Positions 1 to 11,924 of a DNA stretch of 64,000 nucleotides are shown here, piece by piece; within the stretch, counting starts at the first letter, position 1; each line of letters opens with the position of its first letter. The notes under the pieces are model-generated. The model ran no database searches. It was not told where the DNA came from and worked only from the letters and a program-made list of their open reading frames with translations. This DNA is from Mactromeris polynyma (lineage: Eukaryota; Mollusca; Bivalvia; Venerida; Mactridae), in contig JASFXZ010000054.1 of NCBI GenBank assembly GCA_032209605.1, forward strand, positions 1,178,001-1,242,000, given 5' to 3'. The translations under genes and the position numbers were made by a program.

Positions 1-151
1 GATGTGAAGATAAAAAAAACAGTAACGCGCGTTTTTAAATTTAAAAAATAATCTGGTCCGGGACTTAAAATTGGACCGGGTAACCGGAACCACAACATTA
101 ATTTTCAAACGCCAAACAGGCAACCCGCCGAGTATAAATCAGACTCTTATA
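1..151. other. Left flank, no gene recognised
   Basis: Short AT-rich flank ending at the TA dinucleotide (150-151) used by the first Tc1-like element. I see no coding signal or repeat that I can name in it. Confidence 0.5.
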
Positions 152-1645
152 TACTGAGCCAAACAAGTTACGATACATGAAATCAATTGGATACAATTTT
201 ATCGTGGGTCAGTAATATAAATATGTTTTTAAGCATTTTGAAAATATGGTCTTTGATACAGCTTCAATTTCATTTAACCTTTTTGAAAATCAATAAGAAA
301 ATGGACTGATGAAAATGTTAAGTTCTGGAATTTGTTAATACCGGGTGTGACCTCCCTGTGCATTCATTACAGCAGTGCATCGTCTACGCATAGAATTGAA
401 AAGTGTTTGAATATCTCGCTGTGGAATGGCATTCCATTCTTGAATTAAAAAAAAATCCAACTGCGCTAATGTTTGGGGATTGCGACGTCTAATCCGACGG
501 CCCAGGGCATCCCAAAGATGTTCTATTGGGGACAAATCTGGAGAACAAGCAGGCCAATCTAGAACATTAACGTTTTGTTGGGTAAAAAAATTGCGGCATA
601 CATGTGCTGTAAGGCACCTAGCATTGTCTTGCTGGAACAACGTGACGTTCACGTTAGCGTTAAGAAATGGTACGACAACTGGTGTTAAAATTTCGTCTCG
701 ATAACGTTGTCCCGTTAGATTCCCGCGCACAATAACCAATGGAGTGCGATTCTGGTAGGATATTCCGCCCCAAACCATGATACTTCCACCACCGTAACGG
801 TCCACCTCGTGCACACAGACGTCAGCATAACGTTCACCGACCCTACGGTATACTCTAGCACGTCCATCTCCTCGCCTCAAACAAAAATGCGACTCATCAG
901 TGAACATTACCGTATTCCATTGATTCTTGTCCAATTCAAATGTCCAGTGGCCCACTGACGTCTCAAGACGCGATGACGTTGGGTAAATATAGGCCCATCA
1001 TACGGACGTCTGGCTCTTATACCACGCTCGGCGAGACTGTTTCGGACTGTTTGGGCACTGATTCTGTTGTTTGTACGACCATGTGTTACAGCAGCAGTAA
1101 CAGTAAATGGAAGAAACCGGTCACGTAAGTGTGACGTCCTTATGTGACGGTCCTGTGCAGGAGTCGTTTCACGGGGCCTACCAGAACGGGGACGGTCATT
1201 AACAGAACCAAGGGCACGATAACGGCCTAAAAGTCGGGTTATAGTCAACCTAGACACTCCAAAGTGAGCAGCGACGTCAGCGTGACGTAAGTTTGCTTGT
1301 AGCATGCCAATGGCTATAAGGCGTTGATTTGCATTCAGTCTCGGCATAATTACAGCAGAGAAATATTGAACTTTGCCTTTGTTTTCACAATACAGGTACA
1401 ATATCTGTGCAATGCGTATATTTTTATGTCGATACATGTTCATCATCATGGGTTTCCCATACAGTGCGTGCAAAAATAAAAAATCCCTATTGCCAGTAAC
1501 ACGATATTCTACAATAATCGATAATGGCCTGTGAAAACAGTCATACGTTTAAGCAATCATGTAATCACAGTACATATAACACAAGTTTAAGCTTTAAGAT
1601 TTTACAAATGATCTAAGTATGTATCGTTACTTGTTTGGCTCAGTA
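152..1645 (-). mobile_element. Tc1-like transposon, copy 1
   Basis: The ends are inverted copies of a segment starting TACTGAGCCAAACAAGT, at 152-179 on the left and about 1618-1645 on the right. One mismatch is visible inside them. A TA dinucleotide sits directly outside each end (150-151 and 1646-1647), as expected of Tc1/mariner insertion. The element is about 1.5 kb, the usual size for this group, and has one transposase gene on the minus strand. That gene is frameshifted, so this copy cannot move by itself. Confidence 0.9.
335..1347 (-). pseudogene. Tc1-like transposase, frameshifted
   Basis: The product would cut and rejoin transposon ends. The start chosen is the ATG at 1347 (MPRLNANQR), matching the MPRLN start of the second Tc1-like copy in this window. 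The N-terminal part has a helix-turn-helix region (VAAHFGVSRLTITRLL) and a GRPR-type motif (RPRSGRPRETT). The catalytic part is in a different frame from about 955 down, so there is one frameshift near 940-955. It keeps the three acidic residues: TDESHF, QQDNAR and SPIEHLWD. There are 34 residues between the second D and the E, which is the DD34E spacing of Tc1. The reading ends at GGHTRY followed by a stop. An upstream extension to 1473 in the same frame is inside the element's 5' region and probably not translated. Confidence 0.88.
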
Positions 1646-1647
1646 TA

Positions 1648-2164
1648 TAAACAATTCAGTCAATCCGCTTGTAAGCTTAGCCATGGAAAAATGTATGTGT
1701 CAAGGGGAGCGGTCTCAATGCTAGGTAGGGTCGGAACATTTAATTAGCCAATTATTGCTGTCAAAAGTTGAAAATTGGCAATTTGAAAAACATATATCTA
1801 GAGTTGAAAATAATCTCTATGATCGCGTTGTTTTGCTAGGTAGGGTCATGGTAATCGAAGCAGAACAAACAAACAAGGAATCACATCTTCACCTAATGCT
1901 GATCAATCCTGCGATGTTTGGTTTAAAATCAATAAGCGGTAAGGAGATAAAGCGCGGATAAACTAAAAGAGGACGGACAGACGGACCCACAGACGCAGAG
2001 AAAAATAACAGTATTACTCCCGAAAACCACACAAAGCACACTTTATGACGCAATTATTAGGTTGAAGAGTCTTCTCAGATAAATTGTAATTGTACACGCG
2101 CTTTTATTGATGTGAAGTATACACTTTTAAACTGACAAAAACTGACGTGGATATCGAGGACAAA
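1648..2164. other. Spacer between the two Tc1-like elements
   Basis: About 0.5 kb with no gene that I recognise. Around 1966-1992 there is a purine-rich 'gacggacagacggaccc' stretch, a common dispersed motif in bivalve genomes in my experience. A short open frame at 1755-1961 has no recognisable product. Confidence 0.5.
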
Positions 2165-2166
2165 TA

Positions 2167-3654
2167 TACTAGCGGAAAAAAGAAACTGTGCATGTGTAAA
2201 ATGTTCATATATCCTTCAATTTTATAAATTAAAGCTTGAAACTTTACACAGGTAAGTTGTGTATCCCTCTCGGTCATTTACACTGGCCAGTACATGAGTT
2301 GCACTGGTAGTTTGCCTGTCAGGCTAACGTCTTCTTTTTCACGTTTTTTTCGTGCAGCAGTCAATTGCAAACACGTTTGTCGCCTAAACCTGTGTTAACA
2401 CATAGTGCTGTTACATGTAAGACACAAAACCAGGATAATTTTGAAAAACGTCGTTGATACGCCATGCCCAGGTTGAATGAAACTGACAGATGCCGCGCCG
2501 TAGGCATGATTGAAGCTGGTGTACGTCATACTGACGTTGCCAGACAATTTGGCGTTCACCGAAATACTGTAGACGCCTTGTGGAGACGGTACCAACAGTT
2601 TGGGGCAACCAGAGACCGGCCTCGATCAGGACGTCCACGCGTAACGTCTATTCGCCAGGATACGTACATCCGGGTGGTTCATCTCCGTGACCGACTCAGA
2701 ACTGCTTCTTTGACGGCTAGAAGTATTCCTGGCCTTAGAAGAATCAGTCCCCGAACGGTACGTAATCGATTGCGTGAACGAAGCATACGTCCACGACGTC
2801 CTGCCATACGCCCTGTTCTGCAGCAACGTCATCGTGTAGCACGTTTTGCCTGGTGTAGAAGACACATACACTTCACGCAACAGGACTGGGCACGTATTCT
2901 TTTCACGGATGAGTCCAGGTTTCATCTCGACAGCAGCGACGGCCGTTCTAGAGTGTACTGTCGTGTTGGTGAACATTTCCATGACAGTTGTGTGATTGAA
3001 CGACGTCCATTCGGCGGAGGTAGTGTCATGGTGTAGGGTGGCATCTCATCCCGTGGTAGAACAGCACTTGTTGTTGTAGACGGCACACTTACAGGCATCA
3101 GATATCGTGACGAAATCATACGGCCTCACGTCCTTCCATTTGTGCAGCAACGTAACGCAATGCTGCAACAGGATAACACTCGCCCGCACGTCGCGCGGGT
3201 CGTCACCGACTTTTTGACACAGAACAATGTGAATGTGCTGCCCTGGCCTGCAATATCACCGGATTTGTCGCCTATAGAACACGTGTGGGATGAGATGCAG
3301 CGACGGTTACGTGGCCTCCAAAATCAGCCGTTGACGTTACCTGACCTATCACGTGCGCTTGTCAGAATCTGGAATGGTATTCCCCAGGCATTTTTCAGAA
3401 CACTTGTCACATCAATGCGGTGTCGTTGTCAAGCATGCATCGATTCCAATGGTGGACTTACACGGTATTGATGAGCTGAACTTTGTTTAGAGAACGTCTC
3501 TATCTAAGACGCAGCTGATTCAATAACCATATCAATTGAGCTGGTGTTAAATAAAGGTAAGATAAAACCCTGTTGAATTTTTATTGCGATTCCTTACATA
3601 CCTCCTAAGTTATAGCATAGTATACACATGCACAGTTTCTTTTTTCCGCTAGTA
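2167..3654 (+). mobile_element. Tc1-like transposon, copy 2
   Basis: The inverted ends begin TACTAGCGGAAAAAAGAAAC at 2167 and at 3654 (reverse complement) and run at least 32 bp without a mismatch that I can see. TA lies outside both ends (2165-2166, 3655-3656). The element is 1,488 bp. It is a different family from copy 1: the ends share no sequence and the transposases are clearly diverged, although both are DD34E. Its gene is intact except for one stop codon. Confidence 0.92.
2464..3471 (+). pseudogene. Tc1-like transposase with one stop codon
   Basis: This is a 335-codon frame from ATG 2464 (MPRLNETDR) to GGLTRY and its stop at 3471, interrupted only by TAG at 3034-3036. The stop replaces the tryptophan of the family motif (S/I)MVWGG; a single G-to-A change from TGG explains it. 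The N-terminus has a helix-turn-helix (VARQFGVHRNTVDALW) and RPRSGRPR. The catalytic residues TDESRF, QQDNTR and SPIEHVWD are present, with 34 residues between the last two. Because all else is open, this is a young or recently active copy. A-to-I editing of UAG to UGG would restore tryptophan, but nothing here shows that it happens. Confidence 0.9.
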
Positions 3655-3656
3655 TA

Positions 3657-5918
3657 TATAGAAACTCTGTATACATCGTGTACATAGCAGAATGCTTTTG
3701 TTTTTGTTTGAGAAAACCCCTCGTAAAATTGTCATTTTCGTCGGCATCAGACATCGGCATCGGCATAAACCGGTAATGTCTAATAATCACACCTCCTTCA
3801 CAACTCAGTTCGCCGTTCTTCAGAACTGAATGATGGTCCTATTTTCGAGGTTTCACTGTATTTAGACAGAAGGGAGACCACTCGTGAGGGCATATTCAAT
3901 TATAATAGTTCTGTTGACAGCGATTGAAATTGCACGAGATTTTCGTGTGTAGCTAGTCACGTGGTCTAAGTCGGATATATATCTTGTGGAGTTGTCATAC
4001 AGGTGAGGTTTGATACACTAGTAGTTACTTTTTACGTTATGTCTGCACCGTTACGGTTGAATAAACCGCTTTAGTAAGATACATTGGGAGAACTGACCAA
4101 TGGCTAATTGTTTATGCTACAAATTGTCCAATGAAAATTTGTTTGACCGGGTATCGGGTACTGGTGAAAGGTAAATCAGTTCTAGCATGCACACTGAGCA
4201 TTTAACGTTGTTCAGTTAAAAAATTAGAACGATTATCAATTTTATTTAGTTGATATCAGTACGGCAAGATCAAAATATGGATTAATTAACCTTAAATATG
4301 AAAACTGTTATCGCTATTATTATAATTCTAAAGGATGTTTAATATGAAATTTACAAAGTCAACGGTAATCTTTCAATTTGGGAAATATGTTGATTCTGTT
4401 TTAACAATGGTAATAATAGAAAGATACAGGTACAGTTTTCAAGAGCTTTTTACATTCAAAAATGAAATTTTATCTCTAGTTTTTAATCTGACCTGATACA
4501 CATTATGGAAACATTGGTTATATGTTAATATGTATCAAACTGCTTTATTACATCGTAATAAACGGCCTCTCGTAGCCAAGGTGCATCGCTACAAGGCGAA
4601 AATGATATATATTGTGTATTAGTTATTCGTACCATAGGGTAGACAGCTCGAGATTGTCTAACTTTACATGGCCACATTATTCTTATGGTGTGTGTGGTAG
4701 GAACTCCACGTGATATCCATGGTTACATGTCGGACGGTAGAGTGTAGAAATACTAACCAATATTGTGTTATTGCGATGAGGTCTTATTTCATACTGGACG
4801 GAATTTGATAAAAATAGGAGTTTCTAAAATATGGATTACTAAGTTTGCATTGAAGTGATAGTGTGTTTGCACGCCTACGAATATGATATCTACAAATTCA
4901 TATATAATTTCAACTGAATGAGTAATTGTTTGATCCTTCAAAAGTTTGTGATAAAATGTTTCGTGGTGATCTGAATGTACGATACTATACTATGCTGATT
5001 ACCTCTGGTAATCGAAGGATCTGACTGGGGGCCGCCTAACATGGAGTTAAGGACGATCTTTGGCGGAAAATAACGAGTTGCTGCAATCTGATTGGTCGAC
5101 ATGGTGTGAAGTCCACATATTTGAAACAGGCAATGAATGGATGTGGCTACATGCTTCTCGATTGAAATGGTAAGTTTTACTGAAACATTTGTTCATATTT
5201 CATGTTAATTTTGACCCATATTTGTGTATCACAGTTGACATTGTAGTTTATGACTGGATCCGATGCTGTATCCTTTTAAAAAAATGGCGTCGTGAGTGCA
5301 TGTTTCCATTCAGGGACCGTACATGAACTTATAGTGTGTTCCAGTTCCATTCAAAGATGATCTATTCGTTATAACTTTTATAAATTTGCTGGGAAGTAAA
5401 TAGAGATTATTTCTTAAGTTTTCTGTATTACTGGTTTTGAACTGATTAGATAATTTGCTCCTTCAATATTACATAAAGAAAATAATGAAAACTTCATATA
5501 TGTTAGTGCTACGTAGAACTATCATGGATTCAGATAATATATTATGTGTATTGCTGAGAAATTTATGATGGTACATCATGATTCATGTTGTTTTATGATA
5601 CTGATGATGATAATTGTTTCAGCCTATTATTACTGACTTCCTTGACTTGCTCGCAATGTATTCCATCCAGTAACCCCCTTGTTGTTCCCCTACTCCTTAG
5701 TTGTTCAGAACATTCCTTGTACCCATATTCCAATACACGTTTACCCTTGCACCTCCTCAGTGCCTAAGGTTTTGTGGACTGTTGTTTTCCCATGGGTCTG
5801 TGTGGGGAGGTCAATATTGTCTTGTGTAAGTGGCATTCCCTGTAACAACTTGATCTTTCATGCAGTTATACATAGATCTATAGATCTTCTCAAGTACAGT
5901 TATGGCAGTAATATGGTT
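3657..5918. other. AT-rich stretch, no gene recognised
   Basis: About 2.3 kb between the second Tc1-like element and the next transposon. Open frames here (for example 5585-5767 and 5679-5933, plus strand) are short and match nothing I know. No tandem repeat or inverted repeat stood out. Confidence 0.5.
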
Positions 5919-5922
5919 AAAT

Positions 5923-5948
5923 CGCCCCCTTAGTGCAGAAAGGTGCCA
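5923..5948 (+). repeat. Left terminal inverted repeat of the OTU-DDE transposon
   Basis: Begins CGCCCCCTTAGTGCAGAAAG and is matched exactly, inverted, at 23703-23728. Sequence diverges immediately inward. The motif AATATGGTT also occurs outside both ends (5910-5918 and 23730-23738) but is offset differently from each, so I do not treat it as the target duplication. Confidence 0.9.
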
Positions 5949-6164
5949 AGTGACTTTTTTATGTTTTCGAGATAATCGCATTTAAATGTTTTACTTACTA
6001 GAAAATGAATATATTGCAAATAAAATCTTTCATGGTTGTAGACATTGTGTAGATTTATATACCCAAGAAGTGCGACATGACTTACCTCATTAATTATGCA
6101 TATTTAATTAATTTTGTGTTATGGTACTTTTAAGCATTAAACTATTTCTTGAAATTATAGTGGA

Positions 6165-6450
6165 AAAAGGTACCATATGATATATGGTACCTTTATACTC
6201 CAAGCATTTTCTTATTTACTGAATGCTAAAAGGTACCATATGACATATGGTACCTTTATACCCTAAACATTTTCTTATGTAATAAATGCTAGAAAGTGCC
6301 ATATGACATATGGTACCTTTATTTCCAAGCATTTTCTTATGTTATGAATGCTATAAAGTGTCATATGTCATGTGGTACCTTTTTGACCTCAATACATTTA
6401 GATAGTAGAAATTACAACATGTACCATGTGACAATATGGTACCTTTTAGC
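6165..6450. repeat. Subterminal palindromic repeats, left
   Basis: About five units, spaced 60-65 bp, each centred on a palindrome of the form GGTACCATATG(A)CATATGGTACC. The first lies near 6170, the next near 6232, 6296, 6357 and 6421. They are followed by a weaker conserved spacer (CCAAGCATTTTCTTATG). The same palindrome recurs near the other end (23370-23585). Arrays like this near transposon ends usually bind the transposase; that role is inference. Confidence 0.8.
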
Positions 6451-7058
6451 CCTAAATATTTCATTAAGTATGATCAAACAACGGCTCTATTATGGTAATA
6501 TAGTACATTTTGTCCGTAACAAAACTTCAAATGCGTATAATTATCAAGCAGATAATCGGTTATTTTAGAAGTTTACAAAATTAATAGTTGCTTTACTAAT
6601 GAAGTTTTAATGTCAAACTTATTTTTTGAATTCATTAGTTAAGAGCATTTGAATAAAATGTTTTTATTCATTGAATACAGTAATCGAATACAGTAATCAA
6701 TACTTAAATGATGAATAATACGAGTACATTTAAAAGAAAACGACTAAATTTTACATCCACATTCAGCTGAAAGGAGTAACCACCATTTGATATATTGGGA
6801 CATATTTAAGCCCTTGTTCATTCAGTGTACTTGCACTGGTAATTGTTTTCACAACATAATTGACCCTTCCTCAGATATTTGATTGACAGGCCGATTGGCC
6901 AATCAGATAACGGGATTTCGACACACCCCCAGCAGCTCGCTTACCTTAGACAAACCTTAGACAAATAGGAAGAGATTACCGCGTGATAAAAAATAAGGTT
7001 TAATTGATTTTGATGATGATAGCATTGTGATTATATTATATTATGTTAATATGTGACA

Positions 7059-7172
7059 ATGGTGAAAAGATGCAGCTACGGGTTTTATCATTCGGACAGC
7101 AAATATCCGGAGAGACTAGAAAAAATGAAATATTTATTTATATCGGCTTTACTGGGAGGGTGTAGACATTAG
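7059..7172 (+). pseudogene. THAP-domain start, truncated
   Basis: The frame from ATG 7059 reads MVKRCSYGFYHSDSKYPERL and stops after 37 codons. THAP domains bind DNA through a C2CH zinc site. This start has the first Cys and the 'YPERL' segment typical of THAP proteins encoded by P-like elements. The second Cys of the expected C-x(4)-C pair is replaced by Tyr (GFYHSD where GTCNSD is usual), and the rest of the domain is missing. It may be a decayed first exon; I did not find a following exon. Confidence 0.6.
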
Positions 7173-8459
7173 ACATTAATTAAAAGTATAGCCGTAGAAG
7201 ATAAAGAAACACACTATTACAACTTAAAATATGTTTGTTTTACATACATATGCAAGCAACAACATACTGTTAAACAATTTTACACTGATTAGCTAAATTC
7301 TTGCTTAATTATGTCATTCGCATCAATAATTAGAAAGCGGTGAAGGTTTATTTCGCCAAACTATCCTTATAATCTTCTGGTTTTAATAAGTTGCAATTTA
7401 TATAAATGTCTGATATGATCAATATATCTGCAGGTTGAATGAACATTATATTATTTTGATAAACTACAACATTTGACTTTTACCAGCATTGAGGCAAGTT
7501 AAGGCCTATTTGGATATTTCATTTGCTTAGTGTGGACATTAATTTATAAATTAGTTATAAAGGCCTAATTTGTAAAACTAAAATGCCCAGTATCAATTAT
7601 AAAATCAATAGTTATTGAGATTAAAAAATAGTATAGCCATAAACATATATGCAGAAAAATTATTTTTAGTTTTGTTAATACTAGTGAAAAAAATGTAAAT
7701 ACAGGTGTTTGACTGGTATTGGTTACTCACTGTAGAGTAGGACTATTTCTTTCAAACGTAATTTATAAGAGTTAGAAAAGTTCTGATTTCTTCATTATTT
7801 CATTTACTATAGTGTTTAGAGTTTATGATAGGACAGAAATTAGTAATAAATTATATTTAAACCCTAAAAATAACTAAGTTCTTAAATAATAAACACATTT
7901 TAGAACATTCAACACAGATCTCGACCTGATCAATGGTCTTTCAGTTTAAATCTATAACAATATTTGACACTTCTGTTCTCAACTGTACTGTATATAATGT
8001 GTCAGATGGTGACAGGAAACACTGATTGGATGTATATTGGATTCCAACTGGGGCAGACAAAGAGAAATGCTGATTAGGGGTCTGGACAAGATTAATATCT
8101 AGATAATGCACACAGGGGACAATATTGTTTATTGTGTAATATTATATAATTTGTCCACGCCAAACATGGCCTTGTTTAAGGCATAATTTCTGGAATTTTC
8201 AGAAATATGTGTTGAATGATTTATTGATGATTTGAGAAATAATCCTAATATTGTAATGTCTGTCCACTCTCTAAATTATTTATTAAACATACTATTTTTT
8301 CAATTTCAAAGCAAAATATTTTCCACATGGACTTTTAACAAATATTTTTGATGTCAGATTATAATAGACATTACAAATTATCCTTATATTATCCAAAGGA
8401 TGTCAATTTTGTGCATTTTTTGTGGCTGTAGTATAAAATATGTCCATTCCAATAAGACG

Positions 8460-8651
8460 CTATATTGTTGATTTTTCTTTGATAATTTTTTGGTCTGATA
8501 GGCTACAGACGGTTGTGAGTACTAATTTCTTATCAGGAAACCAGACATGCGTAAAATGCAGAGTCAAAGTTTGATCATGAAGATGATTCAACGCAAAATC
8601 GCTCGGAAGACACTCCAAAATTACATTACGTTTATTATTGTCGGTCGCCAT
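8460..8651 (-). CDS. Unrecognised 63-residue frame in the P-like element
   Basis: Starts at an ATG in a good context (aaATGGCGACC) and reads MATDNNKRNVILECLPSD, with no membrane segment and no motif I know. Its position next to the right end of the P-like element suggests either a short internal exon or a chance frame. It is on the strand opposite the THAP start, so the two cannot be one gene. Confidence 0.2.
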   Translation of the reverse strand: MATDNNKRNVILECLPSDFALNHLHDQTLTLHFTHVWFPDKKLVLTTVCSLSDQKIIKEKSTI

Positions 8652-8756
8652 TTTGTAAAGCGCTTGTCTAACATAGTTACAACGAGCACCAGTTGCTAAG
8701 GTGGGCGTGGCTACAGTGCGAATGAGGAAGGGTCAATTATGTGTGTTCAGTACTGT

Positions 8757-9617
8757 TCACTCAATGTCCGTGTCCTCGTCTTCTGACTCAATCGGAACAT
8801 AATCCTTTTGCTTTGTGTTTGCTGGCAATGATTCGTAATATGCCCTGTACTCTTCTGGAATAATTTCCTTTTTACACAAATTGATCAGGTCATTTTTCTT
8901 TTTCAATGATATGGGCAGTTTGGATTGGTAACACATGCTCAAGTCAGAGTTATTCTGTGGCCATTTATTCGAGTTTTGCTGTTTCCTTGTTGCTTGTGCT
9001 TGAACTTGAATTTCAATGAATTCCTCATTGTTAAACGTGTAATTCACGAAAACCGACCGTGGACTTTCCTTTCTTGTCTGGATCCACTTTATTTTCAGCC
9101 AATTTACCCTATGTCCCGTAGTGGAAATCTTGGCAACAGAATCTTTAAAGTCAAACACGTGATTGAACTTCATTGGTATGGCAAGATATGGGTTGCTTTT
9201 TCTTGCCATGGCAATAACCGTACACTATTGTGATGGTACATAAACTGCTGTGATTTTCTTGGCGCCCTCAATGGTGGCATGCACCGAGTCGCATTCCATC
9301 TGTGAATGGCCAGAGACAAGAAATTTGTGACTAATCTTCTCTAAAGTTGGCATCTGCGACAAGGCATACAGGTGAGACGCAGTCACAAACTGATTTCTGT
9401 TCTGACCCCCGCATGCGTCTGAGAAATAAACTATTTCTCTGACACCTTTTGTCTGGCATGCTGATATGGTGTTTCAAAAGACATGTGGAGATTTCGCAGG
9501 ACCCTCTTTTACACTGTGTTTCATCCCACACATGGCAGAATACCTGTTTGTCACATAAAGAGTAGATTGTTAGGTTATAACAGCATAGTTTCCGTGAATA
9601 GTACAACTCGGAAACAA
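8757..9617 (-). pseudogene. OTU-DDE transposase, C-terminal half
   Basis: This is the downstream half of the gene split by the palindromic insertion. Reading from 9617 it continues without a frame change from the half ending at about 21492, then gives YYSRKLCCYNLTIY and WDETQCKRGS, both features of a DDE-transposase family widespread in arthropods and molluscs. A frameshift near 9437 moves to the frame holding SDACGGQNRN (second acidic residue), followed by SGHSQMECDSVHATIEGAKK (the E and flanking conserved His/Asp). An in-frame TAG follows the segment VPSQ at about 9221-9223. The last 150 residues (ATG 9209, MARKSNPYLAIPMKF) end in the typical tail LPISLKKKNDLINLCKKEII and an acidic C-terminus, stopping at 8757. 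The family is recognised from memory; the superfamily name is left open. Confidence 0.8.
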
Positions 9618-9623
9618 GTGAAC
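9618..9623. repeat. Target-site duplication of the palindromic element, left
   Basis: GTGAAC here and at 21486-21491 flank the palindromic element exactly. Removing the element and one copy restores an uninterrupted transposase frame, which confirms both the ends and the duplication. Confidence 0.93.
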
Positions 9624-9674
9624 AGTAGTAGCAAAAGAGGCTCTTTAGAGCCGGTTCCACCGGTTCCAGACCTA

Positions 9675-9905
9675 GATTCGGTTCAGTAGGTCATCTCATC
9701 AGGTCAATGTCATAACCTAGGTCAATCAATGTAGGTCACGATTGTCGGATTGAGATCTAGGCCACCCCCATCAGGTCAATGCCATAACCTAGGTCAATCA
9801 ATGTAGGTCACGATTGTCGGATTGAGGTCTAGGCCACCCCATCAGGTCAATGGCATAACCTAGGTCAATCAATATAGTTCACGACTGCCGGGTTGAGGTC
9901 AGCTT
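9675..9905. repeat. Tandem repeat near the arm end, about 70 bp x 3
   Basis: Three units share CCTAGGTCAATCAATGTAGG, TCACGATTGTCGG and a 'TAGGCCACCCC' junction. The third unit is more diverged. The mirror array is at 21205-21434 in the other arm. Repeats directly inside the ends are common in large DNA transposons. Confidence 0.85.
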
Positions 9906-11380
9906 ACGTCGTCATTTAATTTTTGTAGATGTTACAGATTATAAACGTTTGATTCAATATTTAAGTTGTAAGGCTTCAAAGAAGTGATAACTCTAACACC
10001 CTTGTCCTTATGCTACACTAGTATATAATCATCAGTTGTCTCCCTTTACTTATACTTCGTCAGAATTAAACCATTTTTTATCTGTTGAAGTTTCTAGGTT
10101 GAATAGAGTCATCCTCATATTACATACTTAAAGTTCATGCTGTGCGACCTGTTCACCGTAACCATAAACTGACCGCAGCTCGTCTCAAACATTACATAAT
10201 TCACTACGCATTCGCGGACCGGGTACAGACACAGGTGTTTAGTGAAGCCACCACATTATTTGAACAACAATCCCATTGCTGATAAGCTGCACTTGTTATC
10301 ATGTGTCCTGGTTATGTCAATGTTATGATGACCCTATAACTATTTATTTGTAACCATTAGTTTGCATAAACCAAATTTGATATGTTACGGTCACCGTGTT
10401 CCGATAGGTCGGGCAGGTGATTATACAAGAGCAAGGTGACCATATGAGCAGGTGAAGCGTTATCGCTACACTTATGTTGTCTTGTTTAGATCATCATCAT
10501 TAAATTTGTTCCATGTTCCAGATTTTGGAAACGTAGTGTATATATTTCAGTGTTAATCTTATTGACAGTTGTTATCCGCTTTCTGATAGAAGTAGATTTA
10601 CATGTTTAAACAGGTGAAATGTTGGTCCTGGAGGAAAAACTGCGGATTACCATTTTTGATGGTATGTATGTCACAAAGTTTCAGGTGGTATCATTGTGTA
10701 TGTATTATCAAGAAAATCTAAGCGGGAAAACGTTCAAGGTTGTTGTGTAAATTTCCATAACTATTTGTGTAAAAGTACAACATAACTTAGTTTTATAATT
10801 TTATTTGAACTTGAACAATACTACAGAATCACAGTTTACATAAAATGATTGGTGTTTTATCAAAAAACTATTAAACCAACTAAGACATATCACAATACAT
10901 ATTTTAAACAAAACTATATAATCACAGTATACATCAAATTATTTAACATCTATTTAGTAAACAAAAAACAGTGTAAACATAAGACACTAACCTATTAAAA
11001 CGATAAATTCACAGGTTACATGATTGAGATCCAATAGTAAACAAACCTAAAAACAAATGTAAAAAAACAGTATGAAAATATAAAACACTAATCAAACAAT
11101 ACTACAGAATCACAGTTTACATAAAATGATTGGTGTTTTAACAAAAAATATTAAACCAACTAAGATATATCACAATACATATTTTAAACAAATCTAAAAA
11201 CAGTATGAAAATATAAAACACTAATCTAACAAAACTACAAAATCACAGATACATACATAATTGGAAGCTACTCAAATTGTTATCTTAAACAATGCGCAGT
11301 TAAAATATCAAATGGTATTGTAATGATAATGACTTTTCGTGAAATGATAATGAGTGTTCAAATGAGGTACCCCCCCCCCC
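9906..11380. other. Outer part of left arm, no gene recognised
   Basis: About 1.5 kb of AT-rich sequence. It holds two imperfect copies of a roughly 115-bp unit (about 10808-10930 and 11090-11205; shared core CACAGTTTACATAAAATGAT) and a run of C at 11371-11380 whose length differs from the matching G run near 19738-19748 in the other arm. No open frame of note. Confidence 0.6.
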
Positions 11381-11605
11381 TTAATTAATTCCATAAAAAT
11401 CCGTTGGACGTCTCTGTCGAACTGGATATCGTCTGTTGAGTAGTTTAACTTTTTGACCAAAGTTAATGATTTATTTCATTGTTTTGGATTTGTAAAATTT
11501 TTGAGCAGTTTTCACAATAACTTTTACAAGTTTGCTCTGATTAGTTTTTGATACAAATATCTTTCTATAGTTACTAGAATAATGTCCGTAAAATCTCTCA
11601 AAATT
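11381..11605 (-). CDS. Basic 74-residue frame, possible exon (left arm)
   Basis: Mirror of 19513-19737; see that entry. The frame is open between stops, has no early ATG, is rich in Lys and Arg, and ends PTDFYGIN. It may be a terminal exon or an untranslated frame. Confidence 0.25.
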
Positions 11606-11668
11606 CTAGTCACAGCCGCTACTACAAAAGTGATTAAAGCGAGGATGATACCTGAAATGAAAAAAACT

Positions 11669-11889
11669 TTATTCCAATTTGATCGATGGTTTCACAGATG
11701 CAATGTGTGTTTCAGTCAACTCAAAAACGGTATTTTCAGAACCATCGAATGCTATGTTAGCAATATCAGCACGATATGTTGCACTGCGTCGTCTTCTGTA
11801 TTTAATGAAAATAATAGCACCCACGATGACAACGATGATGATGATGGTAATGGTGATGGGAATGATAATTTTAAACGTTTTTACTTGCG
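11669..11889 (-). CDS. Possible alternative transmembrane exon (left arm)
   Basis: Mirror of 19229-19449 in the right arm, with identical protein. The frame gives a hydrophobic Ile/Val-rich membrane segment followed by a basic KYRRRR stop-transfer stretch; see the right-arm entry for the argument. Confidence 0.4.
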
Positions 11890-11924
11890 CTGAAAGAAAA
11901 CATATCATAATAAAATGAAACAGT

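Larger units (their letters stand above)
6855..8741 (+). mobile_element. P-like (THAP) transposon remnant
   Basis: A 19-bp inverted repeat, CATAATTGACCCTTCCTCA at 6855-6873 and its reverse complement at 8723-8741, bounds 1.9 kb. Inside, a frame at 7059 starts like the THAP DNA-binding domains fused to P-type transposases of molluscs. The element sits directly past the stop codon of the OTU-DDE transposase (8757). I could not find an 8-bp target duplication, which P elements normally make, so the exact ends are less certain. Apart from the THAP start and one unrecognised frame, the interior is AT-rich and looks non-autonomous. Confidence 0.6.

Noticed and set aside
335..1128. Plus-strand frames 480-704 and 940-1128
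   Set aside because: Antisense shadows of the Tc1-like transposase.
11582..11918. Plus-strand frames of 103 and 79 residues in the left arm (and mirror at 19200-19536)
   Set aside because: Antisense shadows of the membrane exon; their Asp/Met-rich parts arise from an ATC-repeat on the other strand.
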